Positions 32,849-40,719 of a stretch of 64,000 nucleotides of DNA are shown here, piece after piece. A program made the translations under genes and the position numbers. Source of the DNA: Herbiconiux sp. SALV-R1. GTDB taxonomy: Bacteria; Actinomycetota; Actinomycetes; Actinomycetales; Microbacteriaceae. The notes below the pieces were generated by a model. The model worked only from the letters and a program-made list of their open reading frames with translations, searched no databases and was not told the origin of the DNA. Position 1 is the first letter of the stretch, and each line of letters begins with the position of its first letter. The stretch is from NCBI RefSeq assembly GCF_013113715.1, contig NZ_CP053344.1:496001-560000 (forward strand), written 5' to 3'.

Positions 32849-35206
32849 ATGACCCTCGAACAGACCATCGCCTCCGCGCGCGTGCTCGCCCTCCTCTCGC
32901 AGATGACCCTCGAGGAGAAACTCGCCCAGCTCGTGGGCTACTGGGTCGACCAGGGCGACGAGGTCGTCGCCCCCATGGCGGGCGAGATGGCCACCTCCAC
33001 CCGCTACGAGGATGCGACGGCCCACGGCATCGGGCACCTCACCCGGGTGTACGGCACCCGGCCGGTCGACCCGGTCGAGCGCGCCCGCTGGCTCTGGGCC
33101 GAGCAGCGGCGGCTGCAGTCGGAGACCCGGCTCGGCATCCCGGCCATCGTGCACGAGGAGGTGCTCACCGGGGTGGCGGCGTGGAAGGCGGCGACCTTCC
33201 CGACACCGCTCGCCTGGGGCGCCTCCTTCGACCCCGAGCTGGTCGAGCGGATGGGCGGGGCGATCGGGCGGTCGCTGCGAGAGCTCGGCGTGCACCAGGG
33301 TCTCGCTCCCGTGCTCGACGTCATCCGCGACCCCCGCTGGGGGCGGGTCGACGAGTGCATCTCCGAAGACCCGTACGTGGTGGGCACCGTGGGAACGGCC
33401 TTCGTGCAAGGGCTGCAGGGGGAGGGGATCCACGCCACGCTCAAGCACTTCGTCGGCTACTCGGCGTCGCAGGCGGGCCGCAACCACGCGCCCGTGCACG
33501 CCGGCCCGCGCGAGCTCGCCGACGTGCTGCTGCCGCCGTTCGAGATGGCCGTGCGCCTCGGCGGGGTGCGCAGCGTCATGAACTCCTACGCCGAGATCGA
33601 CGGGATGCCCGTGGCGGCCACCCGGGAGTGGCTTACCGAGCTGCTGCGCGACCGCTGGGGCTTCGACGGTGTCGTCGTGAGCGACTACTTCGCCGTCGCG
33701 TTCCTGCACTCGATGCACGGGGTCGCCGCCGACCGGGCGGAGGCCGCGGCGCTGGCGCTCGCCGCAGGCATCGACGTCGAGCTGCCGAGCGGCGACGCCT
33801 ACGTCGAGCCGCTCGCCGCCGCGGTGCGCGACGGCCGCGTGCCCGAGTCGCTGGTCGACCAGGCGGTGCTGCGCGTGCTCGCGCAGAAGGAGGAGCTCGG
33901 GCTCCTCGACGCCCGCTTCGACGACCCGCCCGCCGCGATCGACCTCGACGACGCCGAGCACCGGGCCCTCGCGCTCGAGCTCGCCCAGGCGTCGGTCGTG
34001 CTGGTGTCGAACACCGGAGTGCTGCCGCTGCGCGACCCCGAACGCATCGCCCTCATCGGGCCGAACGCCGACAGCGCCGAGGCGCTCATGGGCTGCTACT
34101 CCTTCGTCAACCACGTGCTGGCACACCACCCCGGTGTCGAGCCGGGCTTCGCCCTGCCGACCCTGGCGGAGGCGCTCGCCGCACGGTATCCGGGTGCGCG
34201 CATCCGCATCGAGGAGGGGTGCAGCGTCGACGGGGGTGACGTGGGCGCATCGGCGGCCTCCGCGGCTGCCGCCGTCGCCGCCGACGACGCCCGCATCGCA
34301 GCGGCCGTCGAGGCTGCCGCGCCGGCGGAGGTGGCGATCGTGGTCGTGGGCGACCGAGCGGGTCTGTTCGGGCGCGGCACGGTGGGGGAGGGCAACGACG
34401 TGGAGTCGCTCGAGCTCCCCGGCCGCCAGCGCGAGCTCGTCGAGGCCGTGGCGGCCACGGGAACGCCCGTGGTGCTCGTGGTGCTCTCGGGGCGCCCCTA
34501 CGCCATCGGGTGGGCCGTCGACGGGCTGGGCGCCGAGGCGAGCGGACGCGTCGCGGCCGTGGTGCAGTCGTTCTTTCCCGGTGAGGAGGGCGGCATGGCG
34601 CTCGCCTCGATCCTCTCGGGCGACGTGGCGCCGTCGGGGCACCTGCCGGTGTCGCTGCCGCGGTCGGCGGGGGCGCAGCCGTTCAGCTATCTGCATCCGC
34701 GCCTCGGCGGGCCGACCGAGATCACGAGTGCCGACAGCACGCCGGTGCGCTCCTTCGGGCACGGGCTGAGCTACACCTCCTTCGAGCGCACGGCGCTCCT
34801 GCTCGACAACGCGGCGGTGCCGACCTCGGCCGGGTTCGTCGCGACCGTGCGGGTGAAGAACACCGGGCGGCGGGCCGGCACCGATCTCGTGCAGCTCTAC
34901 GGGCACGACGTCCACGCCTCCGTCACGCGGCCGGTCGCCCAGCTGCTCGGCTACCTGCGGGTGCCGTTGCAGCCAGGCGAGGAGGTCGAGGTGCGCTTCG
35001 AGGTGCCGGCGTCGCGGCTGGCGTTCTCCGACGCCCGCCTCGAGCGCGTGGTGGAGCCCGGTGCACTCGAACTGTGGGTGGGAGGTTCGTGCGACCACCG
35101 GGAGACGAGCGCCGTGGTCGAGCTGACCGGCGGCATCCACCGCCTCGACAACCAGCCTCCCGAGCTCACTCGGGCGGCCGTGGTGTCGGGTCGCGCTGAC
35201 GGCTGA
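32849..35206 (+). CDS. Glycoside hydrolase family 3 beta-xylosidase/beta-glucosidase
   Basis: The 785-aa enzyme has the GH3 two-domain core and a C-terminal fibronectin III-like domain (TVRVKNTGRRAGTDLVQLYGHD). The catalytic nucleophile is Asp279 in VVVSDYFAV. KHFVGYSASQAGRNHAPV and DPRWGRVDECISEDPYVVG are substrate-site hallmarks. No signal peptide is visible, so it hydrolyses imported oligosaccharides in the cytosol. It starts 3 nt after the permease stop and is the last gene of the transport operon. SDY rather than SDW and the GH43 partner favour a xylosidase, but a glucosidase cannot be excluded. Confidence 0.92.
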   Translation: MTLEQTIASARVLALLSQMTLEEKLAQLVGYWVDQGDEVVAPMAGEMATSTRYEDATAHGIGHLTRVYGTRPVDPVERARWLWAEQRRLQSETRLGIPAIVHEEVLTGVAAWKAATFPTPLAWGASFDPELVERMGGAIGRSLRELGVHQGLAPVLDVIRDPRWGRVDECISEDPYVVGTVGTAFVQGLQGEGIHATLKHFVGYSASQAGRNHAPVHAGPRELADVLLPPFEMAVRLGGVRSVMNSYAEIDGMPVAATREWLTELLRDRWGFDGVVVSDYFAVAFLHSMHGVAADRAEAAALALAAGIDVELPSGDAYVEPLAAAVRDGRVPESLVDQAVLRVLAQKEELGLLDARFDDPPAAIDLDDAEHRALALELAQASVVLVSNTGVLPLRDPERIALIGPNADSAEALMGCYSFVNHVLAHHPGVEPGFALPTLAEALAARYPGARIRIEEGCSVDGGDVGASAASAAAAVAADDARIAAAVEAAAPAEVAIVVVGDRAGLFGRGTVGEGNDVESLELPGRQRELVEAVAATGTPVVLVVLSGRPYAIGWAVDGLGAEASGRVAAVVQSFFPGEEGGMALASILSGDVAPSGHLPVSLPRSAGAQPFSYLHPRLGGPTEITSADSTPVRSFGHGLSYTSFERTALLLDNAAVPTSAGFVATVRVKNTGRRAGTDLVQLYGHDVHASVTRPVAQLLGYLRVPLQPGEEVEVRFEVPASRLAFSDARLERVVEPGALELWVGGSCDHRETSAVVELTGGIHRLDNQPPELTRAAVVSGRADG

Positions 35207-35274
35207 TCCGCGCGGCGGACGGCCGCGCGCGACCGATCTCGCCGCCCGCGCGCCCGATGTGGGAGGTTGGAGGG

Positions 35275-36357
35275 GTGGGGGTCGAGCAGCCGGGAACAGC
35301 GCGGGCGGTCTGGATCGACGTCGTGCGCGGCCTCTGCGTCATCGCCGTGGTGATGCTGCACGTGCGCATCTTCGTCTACGACCCGTCGGTGCCCGAGATC
35401 GACGGCGCCGACGAGTGGCGCCGCATCACCGAGGCCTTCGGCCCGTTCCGGCTGCCCACCCTGTTCACCATCTCGGGCCTGCTCGTCGCGGGCCGCGTGC
35501 GGCAGGGGTGGAGCGATCGCCGGAACGCGGTGCGGGTCGTCTCCTCCTACTGGCTCTACCTGGTGTGGCTCACGGTGTTCGCGCTCATGTCGCTCGCCGT
35601 CACCGCGCCGGGCATGCCGTTCCGGCTCGAGACGCCGACCGACTACCTCCGGCAGATCGTGCTGCCCGACACCATCCTCTGGTTCGTGCTGGCCCTCGCC
35701 GTGTACGTGCTCGTGCTCACCTCGCTGCAGCGGGTGCCTCCGACCGTGGTGCTCGGCGGTCTCGCTCTCCTGGCCGCGCTCTCGGGTGTCGCACCCGCCG
35801 AGCTCGCCGAGGAGCAGTGGCTGCACATCCTCTACTACGGCGTGTTCTTCGCGGCGGGCGTCTACCTGCCCGGCGCCGTGAGGTGGTTCGCGGGCGGCCG
35901 CGTCGTGGTGAAGCTGGGGTGCGCGCTGGCCCTCTTCCTCGTGCTCGAGCGGGTCTGGCAGCTCACCGAGATGGGCACCGCGCTCGAGAGCTCGGTGCGG
36001 CTCGTGCGCGACCTGGTGGCGGTCGCGGTGGCGGTCGGCCTCTGCGCCCTCATCGCCCGCGCCGCCTGGCTGGCCCGCCCGCTCGCGCTGGTGGGCCGGC
36101 GCACCCTGCCCATCTACATCCTCCAGCTCCCCGCCATCTGGCTGCTCTGCCTCGTGCCCGTGGTCGCCGACCTCCACGACGCCCCTGTCGTGTTCGCGCT
36201 CGGCCCCGTGCTCGGCACGGCGTTCGTCGTCGCCGCCTCGATGCTCGGCTTCACGCTCGTGCGCGGCACCGTGCTCGAGAACCTGTTCCGGCTGCCCCGT
36301 CCGCTCGCCGACCGCATCCTCACACCCCCTTCCGTGTCGAGAACGGATGCTCGCTAA
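35275..36357 (+). CDS. Acyltransferase family membrane protein
   Basis: The protein of about 360 aa opens with RAVWIDVVRGLCVIAVVMLHVRIFVYD, the acyltransferase-3-type first helix with the conserved Arg and His, and has about ten transmembrane segments; RRTLPIYILQLPAIWLLCLVPVV is a late marker. It probably modifies envelope carbohydrates or lipids. GTG 35275 is preferred because a -10-like GAGGTT ends 6 nt before it; ATG 35257 would add six residues and has no ribosome-binding site. It precedes the DyP gene by 26 bp but that gene seems to have its own promoter. Confidence 0.82.
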   Translation: MGVEQPGTARAVWIDVVRGLCVIAVVMLHVRIFVYDPSVPEIDGADEWRRITEAFGPFRLPTLFTISGLLVAGRVRQGWSDRRNAVRVVSSYWLYLVWLTVFALMSLAVTAPGMPFRLETPTDYLRQIVLPDTILWFVLALAVYVLVLTSLQRVPPTVVLGGLALLAALSGVAPAELAEEQWLHILYYGVFFAAGVYLPGAVRWFAGGRVVVKLGCALALFLVLERVWQLTEMGTALESSVRLVRDLVAVAVAVGLCALIARAAWLARPLALVGRRTLPIYILQLPAIWLLCLVPVVADLHDAPVVFALGPVLGTAFVVAASMLGFTLVRGTVLENLFRLPRPLADRILTPPSVSRTDAR

Positions 36358-36387
36358 GCTTCAGCTGTGAAGCGGGGGGTGCGGTGA
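36355..36387 (+). promoter_or_regulatory. Promoter and possible six-codon leader ORF before the DyP gene
   Basis: TAAGCT (36355-36360) ends 6 nt before GTG 36367, the leaderless geometry seen elsewhere in the window. From there the codons read MKRGVR and a stop (36385-36387) that overlaps the DyP GTG (36384-36386) as GTGA. Either this is a leaderless minigene coupled to DyP, or GTG 36367 is merely the transcript start and GCGGGGGG (36372-36379) is the DyP ribosome-binding site. Confidence 0.45.
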
Positions 36388-37526
36388 GCGGGAACGACAG
36401 ACGGGTTCCGATCGAGGCGCAGAGCGTCGACGCGCCCCTGACGCAGTCGGCGGTGTTCCTGGTGCTCGCCGTGGCCGACGGCGCGGAGGCGGCCGACACC
36501 GTGCGGTCGGTGCTGGCCGGCCTCGACGACCTGGTGAAGACCGTCGGCTTCCGCGACCTGGGCGCCTCGCTCACCTGCACCGTAGGCATCGGGGCGCGGG
36601 TGTGGCCGGCCCTCGCGCGCCGGGCGCTTCCCGCCGAGCTGCACCCGTTCCGCACGATCGCGGGAGCCGTGCACACGGCCCCGTCGACCCCGGGCGACCT
36701 GCTGCTGCACATCAGGGCCGACCGGCGCGACCTCTGCTTCGAGTTCGAGCGCCTTCTGCTCGAGTCCCTCGGCTCGGCGGTCTCGGTGGTCGACGAGACT
36801 GTCGGGTTCCGCTATTTCGACGCGCGCGACCTGCTCGGGTTCGTCGACGGCACCGCCAACCCGGTGGGGCTGGGGCTGCCCGAGGCGACGATCGTGGGCG
36901 ACGAAGACCCGGAGGTGGCGGGCGGCAGCTACGTCGTCGTGCAGAAGTACACGCACCCGATCGAGCTGTGGAACGCGCTCACCACCGAGCAGCAGGAGGC
37001 CGTGATCGGCAGGCGCAAGGCCGACAACGTCGAGCTCGACGACGCGGTGAGCGGGCAGAAGTCGCACAAGACCCTGGCCACCATCGTGGGCGACGACGGC
37101 ACCGAATACGACATCCTGCGCGACAACATGCCCTTCGGCAGCCCCGCCTCGGGCGAGTTCGGCACCTACTTCATCGGCTACTCCCGGCGGCTCTGGGTGA
37201 TCGAACGGATGCTCGAGCGCATGTTCATCGGAGACCCGCCGGGCCTGCACGACCGCATCCTCGACTTCTCGGTGGCGCGTACCGGTTCGACCTTCTTCGT
37301 GCCCTCCGCCGCTCTGCTCGCCGCGCTCGACGACGAGCCGGATGACGAAGAGGCGGGTGCGGATGTCGGAGCCCGCGACCTCGGGGAAGCGGCGTCTGCC
37401 GGCGGGGCGGCCGAAGCATCCGTCACCTCACCAGCGGCCGACACCTCGCTCGGCCTCGGGTCGCTTCGAGACTCGCCCCGCACCGTCACGCCTCCTTCGC
37501 CGCCGTCTGAGAGGACACCGTCATGA
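36384..37526 (+). CDS. Dye-decolorising (DyP-type) haem peroxidase, encapsulin cargo
   Basis: The 380-aa protein has the DyP signature GFVDGTANP, with the distal catalytic Asp155 in the GxxDG motif (residues 152-156), plus GSYVVVQKYTHPIELWNAL and the haem-side FGTYFIGYSR. DyPs oxidise diverse substrates with hydrogen peroxide. Near the C-terminus, TSLGLGSLRD (codons 37443-37472) is a clear encapsulin cargo-loading peptide. A Pro/Ser-rich linker joins it to the enzyme. About 17 further residues follow the peptide, whereas in most cargo proteins it is at or very near the end. GTG 36384 is chosen because an earlier in-frame start would run through the acyltransferase gene. The stop overlaps the shell gene start (ATGA). 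Confidence 0.95.
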   Translation: MSGNDRRVPIEAQSVDAPLTQSAVFLVLAVADGAEAADTVRSVLAGLDDLVKTVGFRDLGASLTCTVGIGARVWPALARRALPAELHPFRTIAGAVHTAPSTPGDLLLHIRADRRDLCFEFERLLLESLGSAVSVVDETVGFRYFDARDLLGFVDGTANPVGLGLPEATIVGDEDPEVAGGSYVVVQKYTHPIELWNALTTEQQEAVIGRRKADNVELDDAVSGQKSHKTLATIVGDDGTEYDILRDNMPFGSPASGEFGTYFIGYSRRLWVIERMLERMFIGDPPGLHDRILDFSVARTGSTFFVPSAALLAALDDEPDDEEAGADVGARDLGEAASAGGAAEASVTSPAADTSLGLGSLRDSPRTVTPPSPPSERTPS

Positions 37527-38323
37527 ACCACCTGTTCCGCGAGCTCGCGCCCATCACCCCCGACACCTGGGCCATGCTCGACGACGAGGCCCGCACGCGT
37601 CTCGCCCCGATGCTCGGCGCCCGCAAGCTCGTCGACTTCGACGGGCCGCACGGCTGGCAGCACTCCTCGACCTCGGTCGGGCGCGTGGGGCCGGTCGTCG
37701 ACGCGCCCGCCGAGGGTGTCATCGCGCGCAGCCGGGTGGTGCTGCCGCTCGCCGAACTCCGCGCCGAGTTCACCCTCGCGCGCAGCGAGCTCGACGCGGC
37801 AGCCCGCGGGGCGATCGACGTCGACCTGAGCGCGCTCGACGAGGCGGCGGCGCGGCTGGCGACCGCCGAGAACTCGGCGGTGTTCAACGGGTGGGATGCG
37901 GTGGGCTTCGCCGGCATCACGCCGTCGATCCCGACGGCGACCCTGGTGCGCGACGACGACCCCAGCCGCTTCGCCCAGCAGGTGGCCGCGGCCGCCGCGC
38001 AGCTGAAGCGGTCGGGCATCGGCGGGCCGTACGGCATCGCCCTCGACTCCGATGCGTGGGTCAACGTCGAGGGCGGCAGCGACACCGGGGGGACCCCGCT
38101 CGTCGAGCACCTGCGCCGCATCCTCGACGGGCCGGTGGAGTGGGTGCCGGGCATCTCAGGCGCCGTCGTCGTGAGCCGGCGCGGTGGCGACTTCGTGTTC
38201 GAGTCGGGCCAAGACGTCTCGCTGGGCTACTCGCACCACACGGCCGACTCCGTCACCCTCTACCTCGAGGAGTCGTTCTCGTTCCGCATCGCGACCCCCG
38301 AGGCCGCGGTCGCCCTCGTCTGA
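37523..38323 (+). CDS. Encapsulin shell protein, family 1
   Basis: The 266-aa protein starts MNHLFRELAPITPDTWAMLDDEAR and continues with ARKLVDFDGPHGWQHSSTSVGR, the diagnostic family 1 encapsulin N-terminus that binds cargo peptides inside the shell. GPYGIALDSDAWVNVE and the ending SLGYSHHTADSVTLYLEESFSFRI are typical HK97-fold elements. Sixty or more copies assemble a protein nanocompartment in the cytosol. It overlaps the DyP gene by four bases, so shell and cargo are made together; the pair probably handles peroxide stress. Confidence 0.97.
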   Translation: MNHLFRELAPITPDTWAMLDDEARTRLAPMLGARKLVDFDGPHGWQHSSTSVGRVGPVVDAPAEGVIARSRVVLPLAELRAEFTLARSELDAAARGAIDVDLSALDEAAARLATAENSAVFNGWDAVGFAGITPSIPTATLVRDDDPSRFAQQVAAAAAQLKRSGIGGPYGIALDSDAWVNVEGGSDTGGTPLVEHLRRILDGPVEWVPGISGAVVVSRRGGDFVFESGQDVSLGYSHHTADSVTLYLEESFSFRIATPEAAVALV

Positions 38324-38346
38324 GCGGCGAGACCCCCTCCACACGA

Positions 38347-38383
38347 CAGCGCACCGGGCCCCTCAGGGGAACCCGGTGCGCTG
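38347..38383. terminator. Terminator after the encapsulin gene
   Basis: CAGCGCACCGGG (38347-38358) pairs perfectly with CCCGGTGCGCTG (38372-38383), loop 13 nt. It begins 23 bp past the encapsulin stop and also faces the 3' end of the minus-strand DUF4190 gene. Confidence 0.8.
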
Positions 38384-38408
38384 TGCTCCGCGCTGATCGC
38401 GGCGTGGA

Positions 38409-38687
38409 TCAGTAGGTCGTGGTGGTCATGTCGACGGCGGCGATGCCGGCGGCCACACCGATGATCGTGAAGATGATGCCGAGCACCAGCAGGATCGCAC
38501 CCACGATGATGCCGACGAAGGCGGGGGTGTTCTTGTACCCGGCCTTCTTCGACTGGCTGTAGGCGATGGCGCTCACGATGAGGCCGATCAGGTTGGCGAC
38601 GATGGCGAGGATCAGACCGACGATTCCGAGGGTCTTTCCGGGGTAGTCGACCCCGGCGGCGGGAGTGGTGAGCTCGGGCTTGGACAT
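38409..38687 (-). CDS. DUF4190-type small membrane protein
   Basis: The 92-aa protein has two transmembrane helices, GKTLGIVGLILAIVANLIGLIVSAIAYSQSKK and FVGIIVGAILLVLGIIFTIIGVAAG, separated by a basic loop, as in DUF4190 proteins. The function of the family is unknown. GAAGGAG lies at a good distance before ATG 38687, so this gene has a conventional leader. It stands alone. Confidence 0.85.
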   Translation of the reverse strand: MSKPELTTPAAGVDYPGKTLGIVGLILAIVANLIGLIVSAIAYSQSKKAGYKNTPAFVGIIVGAILLVLGIIFTIIGVAAGIAAVDMTTTTY

Positions 38688-38895
38688 CGAGGACTCCTTC
38701 GATCAGGGCGGCCGTCTGCCGCATCGCTCTTCACTGTGGCATGACTCGACATTCGTCGCTCTTGCGCCGACGCGAATATTAAGTGACTATTTATCGACTA
38801 TCTGCGAGGTGGGGGAGTGCATGAGCGACGGCGATCACGATCTGCTCGGCCGGCCGGGCGCCCGTTCCGTTCTCGGGCTGTGGCAGGGCGGCACC
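38688..38895. other. 208-bp gap with an AT-rich promoter-like stretch
   Basis: Between DUF4190 and the 3' end of the ABC gene lies an AT-rich patch at about 38773-38801 with GACTAT repeated at 38785 and 38796. A plus-strand ORF could start nearby at 38821, but it runs antisense through the ABC gene and has no recognisable content. The patch may hold the DUF4190 promoter and operator; I see no RNA gene. Confidence 0.4.
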
Positions 38896-40719
38896 TCAGC
38901 GCCCGGCACTCCACGCCGCCCAGAGCCGAGAGTACTCCCCGCCGGCGGCGACGAGCTCGGCGTGGGTGCCGAGCTCGACGACCCTGCCGTCGCGCAGCAC
39001 GGCGACCCGGTCGGCCGCCGCGGCCTGCGAGAGCCGGTGGGCGACGACGAGCGCCGTGCGGCCCGCGACGACCGCGGCGGCGGCCGCGTCGAGCCGGTGG
39101 GCGTCGAGCGACCCGGCCTCGGCCGTGGCCTCGTCGAGCACGACGAGAGCCGGGGCGGCGAGCTCGACGCGCGCCAGCGCGATCTGCTGCGCCTGGGCCG
39201 GCGACACCGTCGTCGCCGCGGCACCCAGCCGGGTGTCGAGTCCTGAGGGCAAAGCGTCGACAAGAGCTGAGGCGCCGACCCGGTCGAGGGCACGGAGCAG
39301 CTCGCCGTCGCTGGCCCCAGGAGCCGCGAGCGTGAGGTTCTCGCGCAGGGTGCCGTCGAACACGTGCACCTCCTGGGTCACCAGGGCCACCTGGCCGGGT
39401 GCCGTCGGTCTCGTCACCTCGCCGCGGGTGGGGTCGTGCGTGCCGGCGGCGAGGCCGGCGATCGTGCTCTTGCCCGCACCGGTCGCGCCCACCACGGCGA
39501 GCGTCTCGCCGGGCTCGACGTCGAGGGTGACGTCGTGCAGCACCGGGTGGCCGTCGCGGTAGGAGTGGTGCACGCCGCGCAGGCGGAGGGCCGCGGGGGC
39601 GGAGGCGGGGGCCGCATCCGTGGTGCCGGTGCCGGTGCCGGCGGTGGCGGTGCCGGTGGTGCCGGTGGCGGTGGCAGTGCCGGTGGCGGCGCCCGTGCTG
39701 ATGCCGGTGCCGGTGCCGGCCTCGGCGATCACGCCCACGATGCGGCCGAGCGAGGCGAGGGCCGACTGCAGCTGGTCGACGACGAACAGGAGCGAGTTGA
39801 TCGGGGCGAACAGGCGGAGGAACAGCAGCATCGCGGCGGTCGTCGCGCCGATCGTGCTCTGCCCCGCCCCGACGAGCACGAACCCCGCCACGAGCAGGCC
39901 CGCCATGCCGAGGAACTCGGCGAGATTGAGGCGCGCGAAGAAGGCGTTCTGCACGGCGACCGTGCGCATCACCCAGCGCACCACCTGCCACGACGACCGC
40001 GAGATGCCGTCGACATGCCGGCGGTGCAGCCGGAACGCCCGCACCGTGTCGAGACCGTGCAGCGAGTCGAGCAGCTGCTGGGCGCGTGCCGCCATGGCCG
40101 CGCGCTCTGCCGCGTAGACCGGCGGGGCCGTGCGGAGGTACCAGCGCACGGCGAGCACGTGCACCGGCACGACGACGAGCAGCACGAGCGCGAACCAGGG
40201 GTCGACGACGGCCATGCCGGCGACCGTGAGCGCGATGGTGAAGAGGGATACGCTGAGCGCCGGGAGCACCTCGGGTATGGCGTTCGCGACAGCCGTGACG
40301 TCGTCGCCCGCGCGCGACACCAGGTCGCCGGAGCCGGCGCGCTCCACCCGCTGCTGGGGGAGGGTGAAGGCGCTCGCCACCATCCGCTCGCGCAGATCGG
40401 CCAGCACCGTCTCGAACAGGCGCGAGCCGAGAACGATTCCGAGGCCGGTGAGCGCCGCTGCTGCGACGATCGCCCCCGCCATCGCCGCGCCGAGGCCCCA
40501 GAGGAGGCCGGTGTCCCTGCTTCCCGCAGCGATGGCGTCGACGACGACTCCCAGGGCGAGTGGCGAGACGAGGCCCGCCGCGGCGGCCCCCAGCAGCACC
40601 AGGCCGAGCAGGAGCAGCGCGGGGATGCGGCCGCGCAGGCTCCGGCGCACCTCGCGCCACACGGTGCGGGCGGGCGCGACGGGCAGGCGGTCGGGCGGCG
40701 GGGAGGGGGTGGGGTTCAC
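38896..40719 (-). CDS. ABC exporter-type half-transporter (ATP-competent subunit)
   Basis: The 607-aa protein fuses a six-helix type I exporter domain to a nucleotide-binding domain. It has an intact Walker A (GATGAGKST), Walker B with catalytic Glu (VVLDEAT) and H-loop (VVAHRLSQ). Its signature motif is degenerate: SPAQAQQ where LSGGQ is expected. The upstream-gene partner shows the reverse defect, so the two should form an asymmetric heterodimer with one working ATP site. The linker between the domains is a Gly/Thr/Ala simple repeat of about 35 residues. GTG 40719 overlaps the upstream stop as GTGA. Position behind siderophore-uptake genes suggests siderophore traffic. Confidence 0.87.
   Translation of the reverse strand: MNPTPSPPPDRLPVAPARTVWREVRRSLRGRIPALLLLGLVLLGAAAAGLVSPLALGVVVDAIAAGSRDTGLLWGLGAAMAGAIVAAAALTGLGIVLGSRLFETVLADLRERMVASAFTLPQQRVERAGSGDLVSRAGDDVTAVANAIPEVLPALSVSLFTIALTVAGMAVVDPWFALVLLVVVPVHVLAVRWYLRTAPPVYAAERAAMAARAQQLLDSLHGLDTVRAFRLHRRHVDGISRSSWQVVRWVMRTVAVQNAFFARLNLAEFLGMAGLLVAGFVLVGAGQSTIGATTAAMLLFLRLFAPINSLLFVVDQLQSALASLGRIVGVIAEAGTGTGISTGAATGTATATGTTGTATAGTGTGTTDAAPASAPAALRLRGVHHSYRDGHPVLHDVTLDVEPGETLAVVGATGAGKSTIAGLAAGTHDPTRGEVTRPTAPGQVALVTQEVHVFDGTLRENLTLAAPGASDGELLRALDRVGASALVDALPSGLDTRLGAAATTVSPAQAQQIALARVELAAPALVVLDEATAEAGSLDAHRLDAAAAAVVAGRTALVVAHRLSQAAAADRVAVLRDGRVVELGTHAELVAAGGEYSRLWAAWSAGR
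39621..39720. repeat. CCGGTG-type simple repeat in the ABC linker
   Basis: The plus strand shows about 100 bp of imperfect GCCGGTG/GGTGGCGGTG repeats. On the coding strand they give a Thr/Gly/Ala run between the membrane domain and the ATPase domain. Confidence 0.8.

Noticed and set aside
31898-35140. A 1080-codon minus-strand open frame opposite the GH3 gene
   Set aside because: Composition is typical of antisense translation (His/Arg/Gly-rich), there is no start signal, and the plus strand has a complete GH3 enzyme.
38821-39246. A plus-strand gene starting near 38821 behind the AT-rich patch
   Set aside because: After about 25 codons it runs antisense through the conserved ABC ATPase domain and has no recognisable content.
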